Shown here piece by piece: positions 7,993-16,405 of a stretch of DNA of 64,000 nt. The translations under genes were made by a program, and so were the position numbers. The notes below the pieces were generated by a model that saw nothing but the letters and a program-made list of their open reading frames with translations, was not told where the DNA came from and did no database searches. Position 1 is the stretch's first letter, and every line of letters begins with the position of its first letter. This DNA comes from JBBRMW01 sp965246845 (lineage in GTDB: Bacteria > Chloroflexota > Anaerolineae > Aggregatilineales > UBA2796), in NCBI GenBank assembly GCA_965246845.1, contig CBDFFR010000005.1, positions 625,246 through 689,245 of the forward strand, read 5' to 3'.

Positions 7993-8862
7993 TCAATATG
8001 GGAAATATTTGCCGATAATCGGCGCGAGTTTGCGCTTGAGTTCGGGCGCAACGCGGTCCTTCGCGGTCGAAAAGGCGTGTTCGAGCGCATTACCGCAAGC
8101 ACATTCGCGGTTGGCGGCGGCGAGTTTCGTAATCGTGAGTGCGAGCGCTTGCTGTGCCAGCCGCAGGTTGCCGTGAAAGGTCTCGAAGACCGCCGCTGCG
8201 CTGACCTCACCGCTGCTGTGCCACACGTCATAATCGGTGACGTGCGCCATTGCCGCGTAGCAAATCTCCGCTTCGCGCGCGAGGAACGCTTCCGGTGAGG
8301 CGGTCATGCCAATGATCGAAAAGCCAAGCTGACGGTAGGCATTCGACTCGGCTTTGGTGCTGAAGCGTGGTCCCTCGATGGTGATAAAAGTCCCGCCGCG
8401 ATGGACCGTCCCGCCTGATTCCGCAACGGCTTCCGCGAGCAGTGCGCTCGTCTCCGCGCAGAAGGGGTCCGCGACGCCGACATGCGCGACGAGGCCGCCC
8501 TCGAAGAAGGAGCGCCCCCGGTCGGCCTTCGTGTGGTCGTAAATCTGGTTGGGGATAACGACGTGGCCGGGCGCGTAATCCTCGCGCAGCGAGCCGCACG
8601 CCGTCACGCTGATGATGTGCGTCACGCCGAGCGATTTGAGCGCATAGATATTCGCGCGGTAGGGGACTTCCGACGGCGTGAGCAAATGGCCGCGCGCATG
8701 GCGGGGCAAAAACGCGACGGGCTGGCCGGAGAGAGTCCCGGTGATGATCGCGTCGCTTGGCGGTCCGAAGGGCGTCTCGATGCGGTGTTCGCTGACGTCA
8801 GTGAGTTCCGGCATCCCATACAGGCCGGAGCCGCCGATCACGGCAAATTTGATGTTTTCCAT
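7993..8862 (-). CDS. mtnP: S-methyl-5'-thioadenosine phosphorylase
   Basis: 289 residues, the usual size for the MTAP branch of trimeric purine nucleoside phosphorylases. The N-terminal phosphate-binding loop IGGSGLYGM, the PRHARGH loop, the VTACGSLRE segment and the ITIEGPRFSTKAES / GMTASPEAFLAREAEICYA blocks are all present. It cleaves methylthioadenosine with phosphate to adenine and methylthioribose-1-phosphate, the first step of methionine salvage. The SGEVSAAAVFETF insertion is normal. It sits between fhaB and rodA, where the actinobacterial cluster has the phosphatase gene pstP, and has no obvious link to the wall. Another 6-oxopurine phosphorylase specificity is possible. Confidence 0.88.
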   Translation of the reverse strand: MENIKFAVIGGSGLYGMPELTDVSEHRIETPFGPPSDAIITGTLSGQPVAFLPRHARGHLLTPSEVPYRANIYALKSLGVTHIISVTACGSLREDYAPGHVVIPNQIYDHTKADRGRSFFEGGLVAHVGVADPFCAETSALLAEAVAESGGTVHRGGTFITIEGPRFSTKAESNAYRQLGFSIIGMTASPEAFLAREAEICYAAMAHVTDYDVWHSSGEVSAAAVFETFHGNLRLAQQALALTITKLAAANRECACGNALEHAFSTAKDRVAPELKRKLAPIIGKYFPY

Positions 8863-8870
8863 TGCGTCCC

Positions 8871-9293
8871 CTAATCCAGTTGCAGTTTGAGTTCAGCGAC
8901 CCCGATCCCGATCACATCGCCCGATGAAACGACGGTCGGACCTTCCAGCGCCTCGCCGTTGAGCAGCGTGCCATTCGCGCTGTTGCGGTCTTCGAGCCAC
9001 CACTGCCCGCCGCGCAGCGTGATCAGCGCATGGTCAGCGCTCGTGTAGCCATCATCCAGCACAATTGTGTTGGTCGGGGCGCGTCCGAGGGTTGTCAGCG
9101 GCAGCAGAGGGTATACAGTTGGCTGGTCGCCGTTCATCATCAGTAGCCGCCCGCGCTTGCGCCGCCGCATCTGGACTTCGACCGACATCACGCGATATTC
9201 GCGCCAAATGAGCAGCAGCGCCGCACCCGCAAATAGAAGGAGCGCGCCCCCGGACGCGAGGCGCAGGATGAAAAGCACAGTTTCCGGCGGCAT
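8871..9293 (-). CDS. fhaB: Membrane-anchored FHA-domain protein, FhaB-like
   Basis: 140 residues. One N-terminal membrane segment (about 6-29) and a basic stretch (MRRRKRGR) are followed by an FHA domain at about 62-138. Phosphothreonine-binding landmarks are LGRAPTNTIVLDD, an SADHALI segment and RNSANGTLLNG. This is the layout of mycobacterial FhaB/FipA, which links Ser/Thr kinase signalling to wall synthesis and division. It lies 4 bases after fhaA and 8 bases before mtnP, so it is in the same transcript. No PknA/PknB-type kinase or PstP phosphatase is in the window. Confidence 0.85.
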   Translation of the reverse strand: MPPETVLFILRLASGGALLLFAGAALLLIWREYRVMSVEVQMRRRKRGRLLMMNGDQPTVYPLLPLTTLGRAPTNTIVLDDGYTSADHALITLRGGQWWLEDRNSANGTLLNGEALEGPTVVSSGDVIGIGVAELKLQLD

Positions 9294-9297
9294 CCGC

Positions 9298-10080
9298 TCA
9301 CTCCGTCATCGCGGGCGGCCCGGCGGTGCGAAGCTGCGTATCGCCCGTGTGGTCGCGCTCCGGCTCATCCTCGGTATAGACGAGCAGCACGCCCGCCAGC
9401 GAAATCACGTCGCCGGGCTGCAAAATCGCTTCCATAACGCGCGCGTTGTTGACGAACGTGCCGCCCTTGCTGCCGAGGTCGTAGAGGACGCAGCGCCCGA
9501 ACCGCAGCCGGATTTGCGCGTGGGTGCGCGAGATGCGCGGATCATCAAGCATGATATGATTTTCGCGCTTGCGCCCGATGTTCGTCACGCTGCGATTTAG
9601 GTAGAAATGCTCGCGTCCCTGATAAATGAGCTGCGGGACGGTGGCACTCACGGGGGCGGCACTGGCGGGCGGCACTGGCTGCAAAATCTGGGTGGAGCGC
9701 TGGTCGTCGGAATGCAGCACGCGGATGAGGACGCCATGCGGCGGCACGTCTTCATCGCCCACAAGGTCGATGACAGGGCGCTGGTTTAGCTTGAGTTTGG
9801 CGCGGCTGGCGATCCCGATGACTGTTTCGGCGAGCAGATTTGCGGCATCGGGTTCTGTTGCGAGTAGCGCTGATTTATCATCAGGACGCAGCAAAATCGT
9901 GTAGTGGTCCGGCGCGAGCGCGCTGCCATCCGGTCCGGGCTGCGCGTTGTCTTCGACGGCGCGCGAGAGGTGCAGCGCGACCTCACGCTGTTGCACGCGG
10001 TCCTTGAACAGGCGCGCGAAAGTCCCCTCGACAAATTGTTCAAGGCGGTTTTCGAGGCGGGAGATGCGACGGTGACTCAT
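9298..10080 (-). CDS. fhaA: FhaA-like protein (DUF3662 + FHA)
   Basis: 260 residues from the ATG at 10080 (MSHRRISRLENRLEQFVEG), chosen because family homology begins there; an open frame extends 30 codons further up without likeness to anything. Residues 1-115 are the DUF3662 domain (FARLFKDRVQQREVALHLSRAVEDN). A linker follows, then an FHA domain at about 165-240 with IGRKRENHIMLDD, SRTHAQIRL and GSKGGTFVNN. The tail contains threonines (HTGDTQLRT) that could be phosphorylation sites. FhaA of mycobacteria binds the pseudokinase domain of MviN and regulates wall synthesis. It is the first gene of the envelope run. Confidence 0.87.
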   Translation of the reverse strand: MSHRRISRLENRLEQFVEGTFARLFKDRVQQREVALHLSRAVEDNAQPGPDGSALAPDHYTILLRPDDKSALLATEPDAANLLAETVIGIASRAKLKLNQRPVIDLVGDEDVPPHGVLIRVLHSDDQRSTQILQPVPPASAAPVSATVPQLIYQGREHFYLNRSVTNIGRKRENHIMLDDPRISRTHAQIRLRFGRCVLYDLGSKGGTFVNNARVMEAILQPGDVISLAGVLLVYTEDEPERDHTGDTQLRTAGPPAMTE

Positions 10081-10179
10081 ACAGGCCATTATAACGCCGC
10101 ATTGCGTGTTGTGCCTTGCGCTTTCCGCGCGTGTGGGTGACGGCTGAAAGCAGTTATGCACCCGGCGCATAACATCGCA

Positions 10180-10641
10180 TTAATTTTTCAAACAATCATC
10201 CGGCGCAAGCTGCTTCGCAATCATCACGTAGCCTGTCGCGGCGGTGCGCGTCATCTCCACGCAAGCGCCCGCTTTCAGGTCCGGGACCAGCGCATCCGGC
10301 ACTTGTAAATCGACACCGCTGCTCAATAGTACGCGCGTAATCGGGGATTCGCCCGCACTCAGGCGCTTCTGGTAAATGCGATTGATGCGCCCGCGATCTA
10401 CCTGCGGCTGCGCGAGCATATCCGGCAGCGCCGAGGCCGTGAACAGCACGAGGGTTAACCCGGTCAGTGCGCCGACCGAGAGCAAAACCCATTTAAGTTC
10501 ATCGCTGAGCCTGCCCTGCCTCCGCCGCAAACGATAGAACGCCACGCAGCCGACCGTGATCAGGAGCAAGCCCACAATGATGAACGTCGATTGTGCGAAG
10601 ACGGCGTTCGCGCCCTGATTGTAGAGGATTTTCGGTTCCAC
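10180..10641 (-). CDS. Two-helix membrane protein of unknown function
   Basis: 153 residues. Two hydrophobic segments (about 14-35 and 50-72) are separated by a basic loop (YRLRRRQGRLSDELK). The outside C-terminal part (about 75-153) contains two cysteines that could pair (ACVEM and DDCL). No family recognised. It is 99 bases upstream of fhaA on the same strand and may share its transcript. Confidence 0.7.
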   Translation of the reverse strand: MEPKILYNQGANAVFAQSTFIIVGLLLITVGCVAFYRLRRRQGRLSDELKWVLLSVGALTGLTLVLFTASALPDMLAQPQVDRGRINRIYQKRLSAGESPITRVLLSSGVDLQVPDALVPDLKAGACVEMTRTAATGYVMIAKQLAPDDCLKN

Positions 10642-10672
10642 TGGTCGGTTTCCTGAATTTTGCGATTACCTG

Positions 10673-10740
10673 CGGGTCGGTCAAGCCCGACCCCTACACA
10701 ATGCGCGCTTCCACATAGGGGCGGAGCTTGACCCGCCCGG
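10673..10740. repeat. Two palindromic intergenic repeats
   Basis: Two hairpin units: GGGTCGG-TCAAGC-CCGACCCCTAC (10674-10697) and TAGGGGCGG-AGCTTGAC-CCGCCC (10716-10738). The units are also partly complementary to each other, so they can form one long hairpin. They belong to the dispersed family with copies near 14.6, 23.3, 29.2 and 38.2 kb. Confidence 0.6.
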
Positions 10741-10750
10741 TACAAGCGGA

Positions 10751-12004
10751 CTAGAACCCGCCGAGAATACTGCGCGGGTCTACAGGCTCGCCATTCACGC
10801 GCGTCTCGAAGTGCAGGTGCGGTCCGGTGCTGTTGCCCGTGCTGCCGACTGCCCCGATCCCCGCGCCGCGTTCCACGAACTGGCCGCAACTGACGTTGAT
10901 ACGGCTCAGGTGGCCGTAGAGCGTCCACAGACCGGGCGTGTGCGCGATGACGATTGCGTTGCCGTAGCCCCATTCGCTCCAGCCCGCGAAGATGACCGTC
11001 CCCGCGCCCGCCGCGAAAACAGGCGTCCCCGTACCAATGGCGAGATCGATTCCGCTGTGGTAGGAGCTAAACCCGCGTTGGACGGTGTAGGCGTTCAGCG
11101 GGCGACCAAGCGAGCCATCACCGCCACCATTCGAGACGTATCCGCACGACCCCGGACCGCCCCCGAAGCGGACTGTCCCGGTCCCACGCACGCCGCCACC
11201 CGCGCGGGTGCTGACGGTCGGCTTCCAATAAATCGCGACCTTTTTGGTCACGCCGCCAGGGATCATGATTTCAAGTTCGTTGGCCGGGATCATCGTCTCC
11301 GGGCGGGCGGCGGTCAGGCGGTTGTATTCCGAGTCGATAATGGCGTAGGGCGAGACTTTGAATTTATTCGCGATCTGCTCGATGGTTTCATCCGCAGTCG
11401 GCTTGTAGAGAATGCCATCGATGGGCGGGATACGCAGCGTAGTCCCGACCGCAAGGCGATTCACATAGCCGACATCGTTGTTCCAGATGATCGAATCCTG
11501 CGTAATATTGTAGCGCTTCGCAATGCCTTCGATGGTGTCCCCGACGCGAATCGGGTAATCGATGGGAGCCGGACGCGGGCGCGCGGGCGCGATGGTAAAC
11601 GCGGTCTGCTGCCGATAGAGCAGGTTATCAAGCGGGGCGGAGTCTGGCGGCTGCTGCATCAACGAGCCGATCACATCCGTATCCGGTACGCCGGGAGCCT
11701 GCACGACGATGGCAGTAGGCGGGTTCGTGGCAGGAACTACCGTCGCCGGGGCGAGCGTCGGTGCGCCATTCGCGACGATGACCACCTGCGGCGCGGGCGT
11801 TCCCGGCGCGCTCTGCCCGACCTTCAGGACGTGCAGCAGCAAATACGACGCACCCGCCGCGATGTAGAACAAAATCGCGCCCATCAGCAAGACGCGGTTA
11901 AGCCGCCCGGTTCCGCGCGCGGGTGCATTCACCGGGCGAATCGCGATGCTGGGGCTGGTGTCATCCGCGCTGGGGGGCGGCTCCGGGATACGAAAATTGG
12001 ACAT
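10751..12004 (-). CDS. LysM-containing M23 metallopeptidase
   Basis: 417 residues. A proline-rich cytoplasmic tail is followed by one membrane segment (about 37-59), an Ala/Pro/Thr linker, two LysM domains (about 150-193 and 198-249) and a peptidase M23 domain (about 300-412). The zinc ligands are intact: HSGID (His316, Asp320), YGHL (His365) and GPHLHFE (His396, His398). Enzymes of this family cut peptide cross-bridges in peptidoglycan outside the cell. The intact site argues for an active hydrolase and not an EnvC-type regulator. It sits upstream of the fha-rodA run on the same strand, fitting wall remodelling. Confidence 0.9.
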   Translation of the reverse strand: MSNFRIPEPPPSADDTSPSIAIRPVNAPARGTGRLNRVLLMGAILFYIAAGASYLLLHVLKVGQSAPGTPAPQVVIVANGAPTLAPATVVPATNPPTAIVVQAPGVPDTDVIGSLMQQPPDSAPLDNLLYRQQTAFTIAPARPRPAPIDYPIRVGDTIEGIAKRYNITQDSIIWNNDVGYVNRLAVGTTLRIPPIDGILYKPTADETIEQIANKFKVSPYAIIDSEYNRLTAARPETMIPANELEIMIPGGVTKKVAIYWKPTVSTRAGGGVRGTGTVRFGGGPGSCGYVSNGGGDGSLGRPLNAYTVQRGFSSYHSGIDLAIGTGTPVFAAGAGTVIFAGWSEWGYGNAIVIAHTPGLWTLYGHLSRINVSCGQFVERGAGIGAVGSTGNSTGPHLHFETRVNGEPVDPRSILGGF

Positions 12005-12124
12005 AGGACCTCACGTTCCAAGGCGCGAGAGGATACCACACGCGCGCCGGGTGGTCGGTGAGCATCAGTTGAGAGGTGGGCGGGATAACGCCATAAAAGT
12101 CACGCGCGGTTTGGTTGATGCGAT

Positions 12125-12889
12125 TTATCCCCGCCGTTCGAGTTCAGCCTGCACCGTGCGGATTTCGCGGCGTATCCGTTCCGCGATGTCGCGCAGCAGG
12201 TTCGCGCCGCGCGCGCGCGATACACTATATTCGATTTTGAGTTCCATCAGCGGGCTTTGCAGCAAATTCCGATGCGCGATCTGCGCGTCCATGATGTCCA
12301 TGTCCAGCTTGCGCGACAGATCGAGCAAATCCGAAAGCCCCGGCAGGCGGTTCATATTGCGCAGGTCGGGCATCGGCTGGCTGCCGGACAGACCGGGTAC
12401 GCGCTGCCCATCCAGCGCGTAGAGCGCTTTGGCATCCCCGGCACGATAGGCGGCGTTGATCTGCGCCATCAATAGGGTGAACTCCGCCTTGCGCGCGGCG
12501 TCCTGCGTGGTGTCCGGGTGGTAGCGCCGCACGAGGCCACGATAAACTGTACGCAGCGTCGCCGGGTCGGTTGGTCGCGGAACTCCAACGCTAGATGAAC
12601 CATAGCGGGTATCTTGCAGCGGACGGCGATACTTCGCGTCGAAACTTTCCTCGAAGCTGGCATAGGGTCCCCACAAGCCCGCATCGCTCAGGGTTGCGGG
12701 GCGCGTTTGCTCCACCCGCTCCTGCAAGCGGTCAAGCTGCGCGGCAAGCGGTCCGACGATCTGCTCGTATTGCCGCGCAAACCCTTCGACTTCTTTTTGC
12801 AGTCCACGCAGTTCGTCTTGCGCCCGCGCGAGCGTCGCCCGTTTATCCGCTATCTCGCGCTTGAGTGCATCCAGACGGGCAGCATCCAC
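12125..12889 (-). CDS. J-domain protein with N-terminal coiled coil
   Basis: 254 residues. Residues 1-65 are a strong coiled coil (KREIADKRATLARAQDELRGLQKEVE). A J domain follows at about 107-155 with its HPD motif intact (124-126, in RRYHPDTT) and helix III LLMAQINAAYRAG. The C-terminal 90 residues are helical and unassigned. The J domain would stimulate the ATPase of a DnaK-type chaperone. It starts 6 bases after the trigger factor stop, so the two chaperone genes are co-transcribed. Confidence 0.8.
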   Translation of the reverse strand: MDAARLDALKREIADKRATLARAQDELRGLQKEVEGFARQYEQIVGPLAAQLDRLQERVEQTRPATLSDAGLWGPYASFEESFDAKYRRPLQDTRYGSSSVGVPRPTDPATLRTVYRGLVRRYHPDTTQDAARKAEFTLLMAQINAAYRAGDAKALYALDGQRVPGLSGSQPMPDLRNMNRLPGLSDLLDLSRKLDMDIMDAQIAHRNLLQSPLMELKIEYSVSRARGANLLRDIAERIRREIRTVQAELERRG

Positions 12890-12895
12890 CGCGCG

Positions 12896-14400
12896 TTATT
12901 CTGCCTGCGCCTCTTCGGTCGCCACTTCTGCCAGCTCGTCCGCATCAGGGTTCGGTAGCACGAGCGTACCGGACGCCGCCGGGAGCGGCGGGTTTTCGCC
13001 GCGCGCGATCTGTACTATCCGGGCAAGCGCGCGATCCTTGATGATGTCGAGCGCAATGTTCGTCCGGCTGTTGTCGTTATCGAACAGCTTGCGGAAGGTC
13101 TCGGCCTGCTCACCGAGGTTCGCCACCATGCCATCGATGGCCGCGTCCACATCGTCGTCGTTGACGGTCAGCTTTTCCATATCGACCAGCTTGCCGAGCG
13201 CCAGCGAACGCTCCAGACGGCGGATCGCGAGATCGCGATAGTTGTTGCGCAGCGTCTCAAGCGTCAGCTTTTCGATGCCGAGGAATTGTTCGAGCGACAT
13301 ACCGCGTTCGCGCAGGTTGTTGGAAAGTTCCTTGATGATGTCATCGAGGTATTCACTGACCATCACTTCCGGGTACGCCATATCCGCGTCATCGGTCAGC
13401 GCACTGAGTGCCTCATCCGCGAATTCCGTATCGTAGGCGCGCGTGGCTTCCGCTTGCAGGTCGCTGCGGACCGTCGCGCGGTATTCATCGACCGTCGCGG
13501 TTTTACCATCTGTGACGAGCGCGACGAACGCATCATCGAGCGCGGGCAGGTTCACGCTGCGCACGTCGCTCACGGTTGCTGTCAGCTTCGCGGTATGATT
13601 CGCCCATTCGTCGAATTCGGAGTCGTCCGGGTATTCGAGCGTGAATTCTTTCGTCTCTCCGCCCGCTCAACCCAATCAACTGCTCGGAGAAACCGGGCAT
13701 GATGTCGTCATCCGCGCCCGCGTGCAGGATGATCTCCTGCTCCTCATCGACGGGTTCTTCTTCGACGTGCGCGTCAGCGGCCTGATCGCTCTCAATCTGT
13801 TCGTCGGTCAGGTCGTAATCGGAGTGCTTGTGCTGGATCGTCCCCTTGACGACGACCTTCACCTTGTCGCCCCATCTGCACCGGGTAGACCGACGGTTCA
13901 ATCGTCGCGCGGTTTTCGCGAACGTTCAGAATTGCGCGCTCAACTTCCGCATCGGTAACTTGCGGCGCTTCGTAATCGAGGCGCAAATCGCGGTAATCGT
14001 TGAGGATTACATCCGGCTGCTTCGGCACTGTGAAAACCAGCTTCAGCTTGGGCGTCTGCTCGCCTTCGGCTTCATCCAGCTTGATGTCATCGAGGCTGCC
14101 CGCTTCATAGGCGCTGATTTTCGTCTCGTCAAGTGCCTGCTTGTAAGCGGTATCGGCAATCGATTCAATGCTCTCTTCGAGCAGCCCCTGCGTCCCGAAA
14201 TAGCGCACGACGACGCTGTAAGGAGCCTTGCCCTTGCGGAAGCCGGGGATATTCGCCTTCGCGCTGAGGCGTCTGGCCGCGCTTTCAAATGCTTTCTGCA
14301 CTTGCGCCGGCTCGACTTCAACCGTCAGCCGCGCGAGATGATCTTCTTCGAGGTGTTCTGTCTGAATATTCACGGGAAACGCATCCTCTACCATAGACAA
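12896..14400 (-). pseudogene. tig: Trigger factor, broken by two single-base frameshifts
   Basis: The three frames together give a full-length trigger factor of about 500 residues. The ribosome-binding domain has the signature GFRKGKAP (about residue 54). The FKBP-type domain runs through PVQMGDKVKVVVKG and PGFSEQLIGLSGGETKEFTLEYP, and a helical C-terminal chaperone domain ends in an acidic tail. Reading needs one G removed from the run at 13870-13873 (CCCC on the plus strand) and one from 13662-13664. All domains are otherwise intact. Trigger factor is the ribosome-bound chaperone and peptidyl-prolyl isomerase. Two clean homopolymer insertions suggest sequence error rather than decay, but real inactivation cannot be excluded. 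Confidence 0.85.
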
Positions 14401-14421
14401 AAACCGGGGCGACGCTCAAAT

Positions 14422-14503
14422 TGGGGACGGGGGGACTCGAACCCCCACGAAATAAATCACATGATCCTAAGTCATGCGCGTCTGCCAATTCCGCCACGTC
14501 CCC
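14422..14503 (-). tRNA. tRNA-Leu (anticodon UAG)
   Basis: Reading the minus strand gives a type II tRNA: acceptor GGGGACG/CGTCCCC, D arm with TGGCGGAATTGGCAGACGC, anticodon stem CATGA/TCATG enclosing CTTAGGA (anticodon TAG), a long variable arm, and T arm GGGGGTTCGAGTCCCCC. Discriminator base is A; CCA is not encoded. It reads CUA and probably other CUN leucine codons. Confidence 0.95.
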
Positions 14504-14514
14504 GGCGCGGCGTT

Positions 14515-14544
14515 ATTATAGTATGCGCGCGGCGCGCTTGGCAA
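14515..14544 (-). promoter_or_regulatory. Probable promoter of tRNA-Leu
   Basis: On the minus strand TTGCCA (14544-14539), an 18-base spacer and a perfect TATAAT (14520-14515) lie 11 bases before the tRNA 5' end. Confidence 0.6.
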
Positions 14545-14591
14545 TCCGCAATGCTCTGTATGCAGTGCAAACGCATCAGGATCAAAAGCGT

Positions 14592-14660
14592 GGGCTGACA
14601 CGCAGGTCCGCCCGCGTACAGCACGCCTTCCGTAGGGGCGGACCGATGTGTCCGCCCGTG
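14592..14660. repeat. Two copies of the GGCGGAC palindrome family
   Basis: The second copy (14632-14660) is GTAGGGGCGGAC, CGATGT, GTCCGCCC. The first (14592-14613) is a diverged copy, GGGCTGAC, ACGCAG, GTCCGCCC, with one stem mismatch. Both lie between the tRNA and the response regulator, and neither has a T-run. Confidence 0.65.
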
Positions 14661-14727
14661 AGTGAGACTTCGGCCAGGCTGTTCCACACTAGAAGCGTTA
14701 AGAAATGATGCGTTTATGACCAGTTTT

Positions 14728-14756
14728 TTGACCCGCGTTCGCGCTTGCATTACACT
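14728..14756 (+). promoter_or_regulatory. Probable sigma-70-type promoter of the response regulator
   Basis: TTGACC (14728-14733), 17-base spacer, TACACT (14751-14756), placed 35 bases before the ATG of the downstream response regulator. Confidence 0.55.
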
Positions 14757-14791
14757 AGTGTGAAAATTTCTCGCATCGGAGTAGGCTGGAA

Positions 14792-15511
14792 ATGACGACC
14801 CGCGAACGTCCCCTTATCTTGACCGTCGAAGATGAGTCGCGCATTTCACGCTACCTGCGCAGCAGCCTGCAAATGGCGGGCTATGATGTCATCGTCGCCA
14901 GTGATGGCGTGCAGGCGCTCGAACAGGCGCAGACTTACCAGCCGGATTTAATCCTGCTCGATCTCAACCTGCCGCACATGCACGGCTACGACGTGCTGGA
15001 ACGCCTGCGCGAGACCTCCGACGTGCCAGTGATCGTGCTTACGGCGGTCGATACCGAAGACGACAAGGTGAAAGCCTTTTCGCTCGGCGCGGATGATTAC
15101 CTCGCCAAGCCCTTCGGCAACCGCGAATTGCAGGCGCGCATAGCCTCTGTACTGCGTCGCTCGAAGCCGCCCACGCGCAGCAACACGCGCGATACGGTGT
15201 ACCTGAACGGCGAACTGCGCATCGAATATCCGACTCGCGCAGTGACGATGTACAGCAACGGCATTCACCTCACGCCGACCGAATATCGGCTGCTCGTGAT
15301 GATGGCCGAAAATACGAACCGCGTCCTGACCCACGATTACCTGCTCGCCAATGTGTGGGGCGCGGAATATGCTGAAGATGTCCACATCCTGCGCGCGACG
15401 ATCTGGCGGCTGCGCCAGAAGATCGAGCAGGACCCCGGCAGCCCGATGTACATCATGAATGAACCCGGTGTGGGCTATCGGCTCGCACCACACCCGCCCC
15501 TAGCGAGTTAG
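14792..15511 (+). CDS. OmpR/PhoB-family response regulator
   Basis: 239 residues. The receiver domain (about 8-122) has the acidic pair in VEDE, the phosphoacceptor Asp57 (LILLDLNLP), the conserved Thr (VLTAVD) and Lys (AKPF). The C-terminal winged-helix domain (about 140-233) has LTPTEYRLLVMM and the recognition helix VHILRATIWRLRQKIE. It binds DNA when phosphorylated. No histidine kinase is adjacent, so its partner is elsewhere. Its last 12 bases overlap the convergent methyltransferase. Confidence 0.92.
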   Translation: MTTRERPLILTVEDESRISRYLRSSLQMAGYDVIVASDGVQALEQAQTYQPDLILLDLNLPHMHGYDVLERLRETSDVPVIVLTAVDTEDDKVKAFSLGADDYLAKPFGNRELQARIASVLRRSKPPTRSNTRDTVYLNGELRIEYPTRAVTMYSNGIHLTPTEYRLLVMMAENTNRVLTHDYLLANVWGAEYAEDVHILRATIWRLRQKIEQDPGSPMYIMNEPGVGYRLAPHPPLAS

Positions 15512-16402
15512 CGTCACGCGCATCCGTCCCGCGCGCCTGAGCGCCGCCGCCGCCGCACTCACCGGGAGCCACGCGGCGAGCATGACTGGGTTGCCGACGC
15601 CGAACAGCCCGGCCAGCTTCGGGACGCGCGGCTTCAACGCGAACTCGATGCTGCCTGCCCAATCGTTCGGGACGCCACTGTAGCTGATTTGCGAGACACG
15701 CAGCCCAACTGCCTGCGCGTAGGCGGTGATTGTTTTTGGTGTAAATATATACAGGTGGCGTGGTGCATCCAGTCCGCGCCACGCCGCGCCGAATAGCCGC
15801 GCATCGAGGCTCGCGAAATTGGGTATCCAGAAGACCGCCGCACCGCCTGCCCGCAGCAGCCGCGCAGCTTGCGTGAGCGTTTCGCGCGGACTGTGGACGT
15901 GTTCGAGCGCATATTTCATGAGGATCAAATCGAAGCCAGCGGGCGGCAGGTCCGCGACATGGTTATCGAGCATTCCCGTCCGCACGTCCAGCCCGGCATC
16001 ACGCGCGGTTTGCGCGGCAGCCTCGTTCGGTTCAACTCCGGTAACGTTCGCCCCCCGCGCGCGCAACGCGCCCAGCAGGTCGCCCGTGCCGCACCCGATC
16101 TCAAGCGCGGTGACGCCCGTACCCCGACCCGTGAGCAGCCGCTCCGATTCGCGGGCGTTACGGCGGACGAGCAGCGCTTCCTTCCACGCGGCGGGCTTCT
16201 GGAAGGCGTGGTAATCCAGATCAGGGTAATACAGGCCGATGCTCGCGCGGTCCGGGCGCGGGTCGAGGAAGACGAGGCCACACTCATCGCAATTTACGAG
16301 CGTGAATTTACCCGGCAGGCCGTAAATCCGGTCTTCGACGGTCAGCAGCGGGTGAGTCTGCGCGCAGCCGCACAGGTCACAGACGACGGTTTCCAATGGC
16401 AT
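15500..16402 (-). CDS. Class I SAM methyltransferase with N-terminal zinc-binding motif
   Basis: 300 residues. Residues 9-42 contain a CxxCxC / CDECG arrangement (VCDLCGC and NCDECGLVF), a likely zinc ribbon found in Methyltransf_13/C-methyltransferase-type sugar enzymes. The core follows: ALEIGCGTGDLLGALRARG (motif I), VTGVEPN, LDVRTGML and FDLILMKYALEHV (motif IV), and a hydrophobic C-terminus. Last gene of the GT2-GT4-Uma2 run, so it probably methylates a sugar or lipid-linked glycan intermediate. Confidence 0.85.
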   Translation of the reverse strand: MPLETVVCDLCGCAQTHPLLTVEDRIYGLPGKFTLVNCDECGLVFLDPRPDRASIGLYYPDLDYHAFQKPAAWKEALLVRRNARESERLLTGRGTGVTALEIGCGTGDLLGALRARGANVTGVEPNEAAAQTARDAGLDVRTGMLDNHVADLPPAGFDLILMKYALEHVHSPRETLTQAARLLRAGGAAVFWIPNFASLDARLFGAAWRGLDAPRHLYIFTPKTITAYAQAVGLRVSQISYSGVPNDWAGSIEFALKPRVPKLAGLFGVGNPVMLAAWLPVSAAAAALRRAGRMRVTLTR

Positions 16403-16405
16403 AGA

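Noticed and set aside
12896..14400. Programmed frameshifting in trigger factor
   Set aside because: There is no slippery heptamer with a downstream structure, both shifts need removal of one G in simple runs, and trigger factor is not known to use frameshifting.
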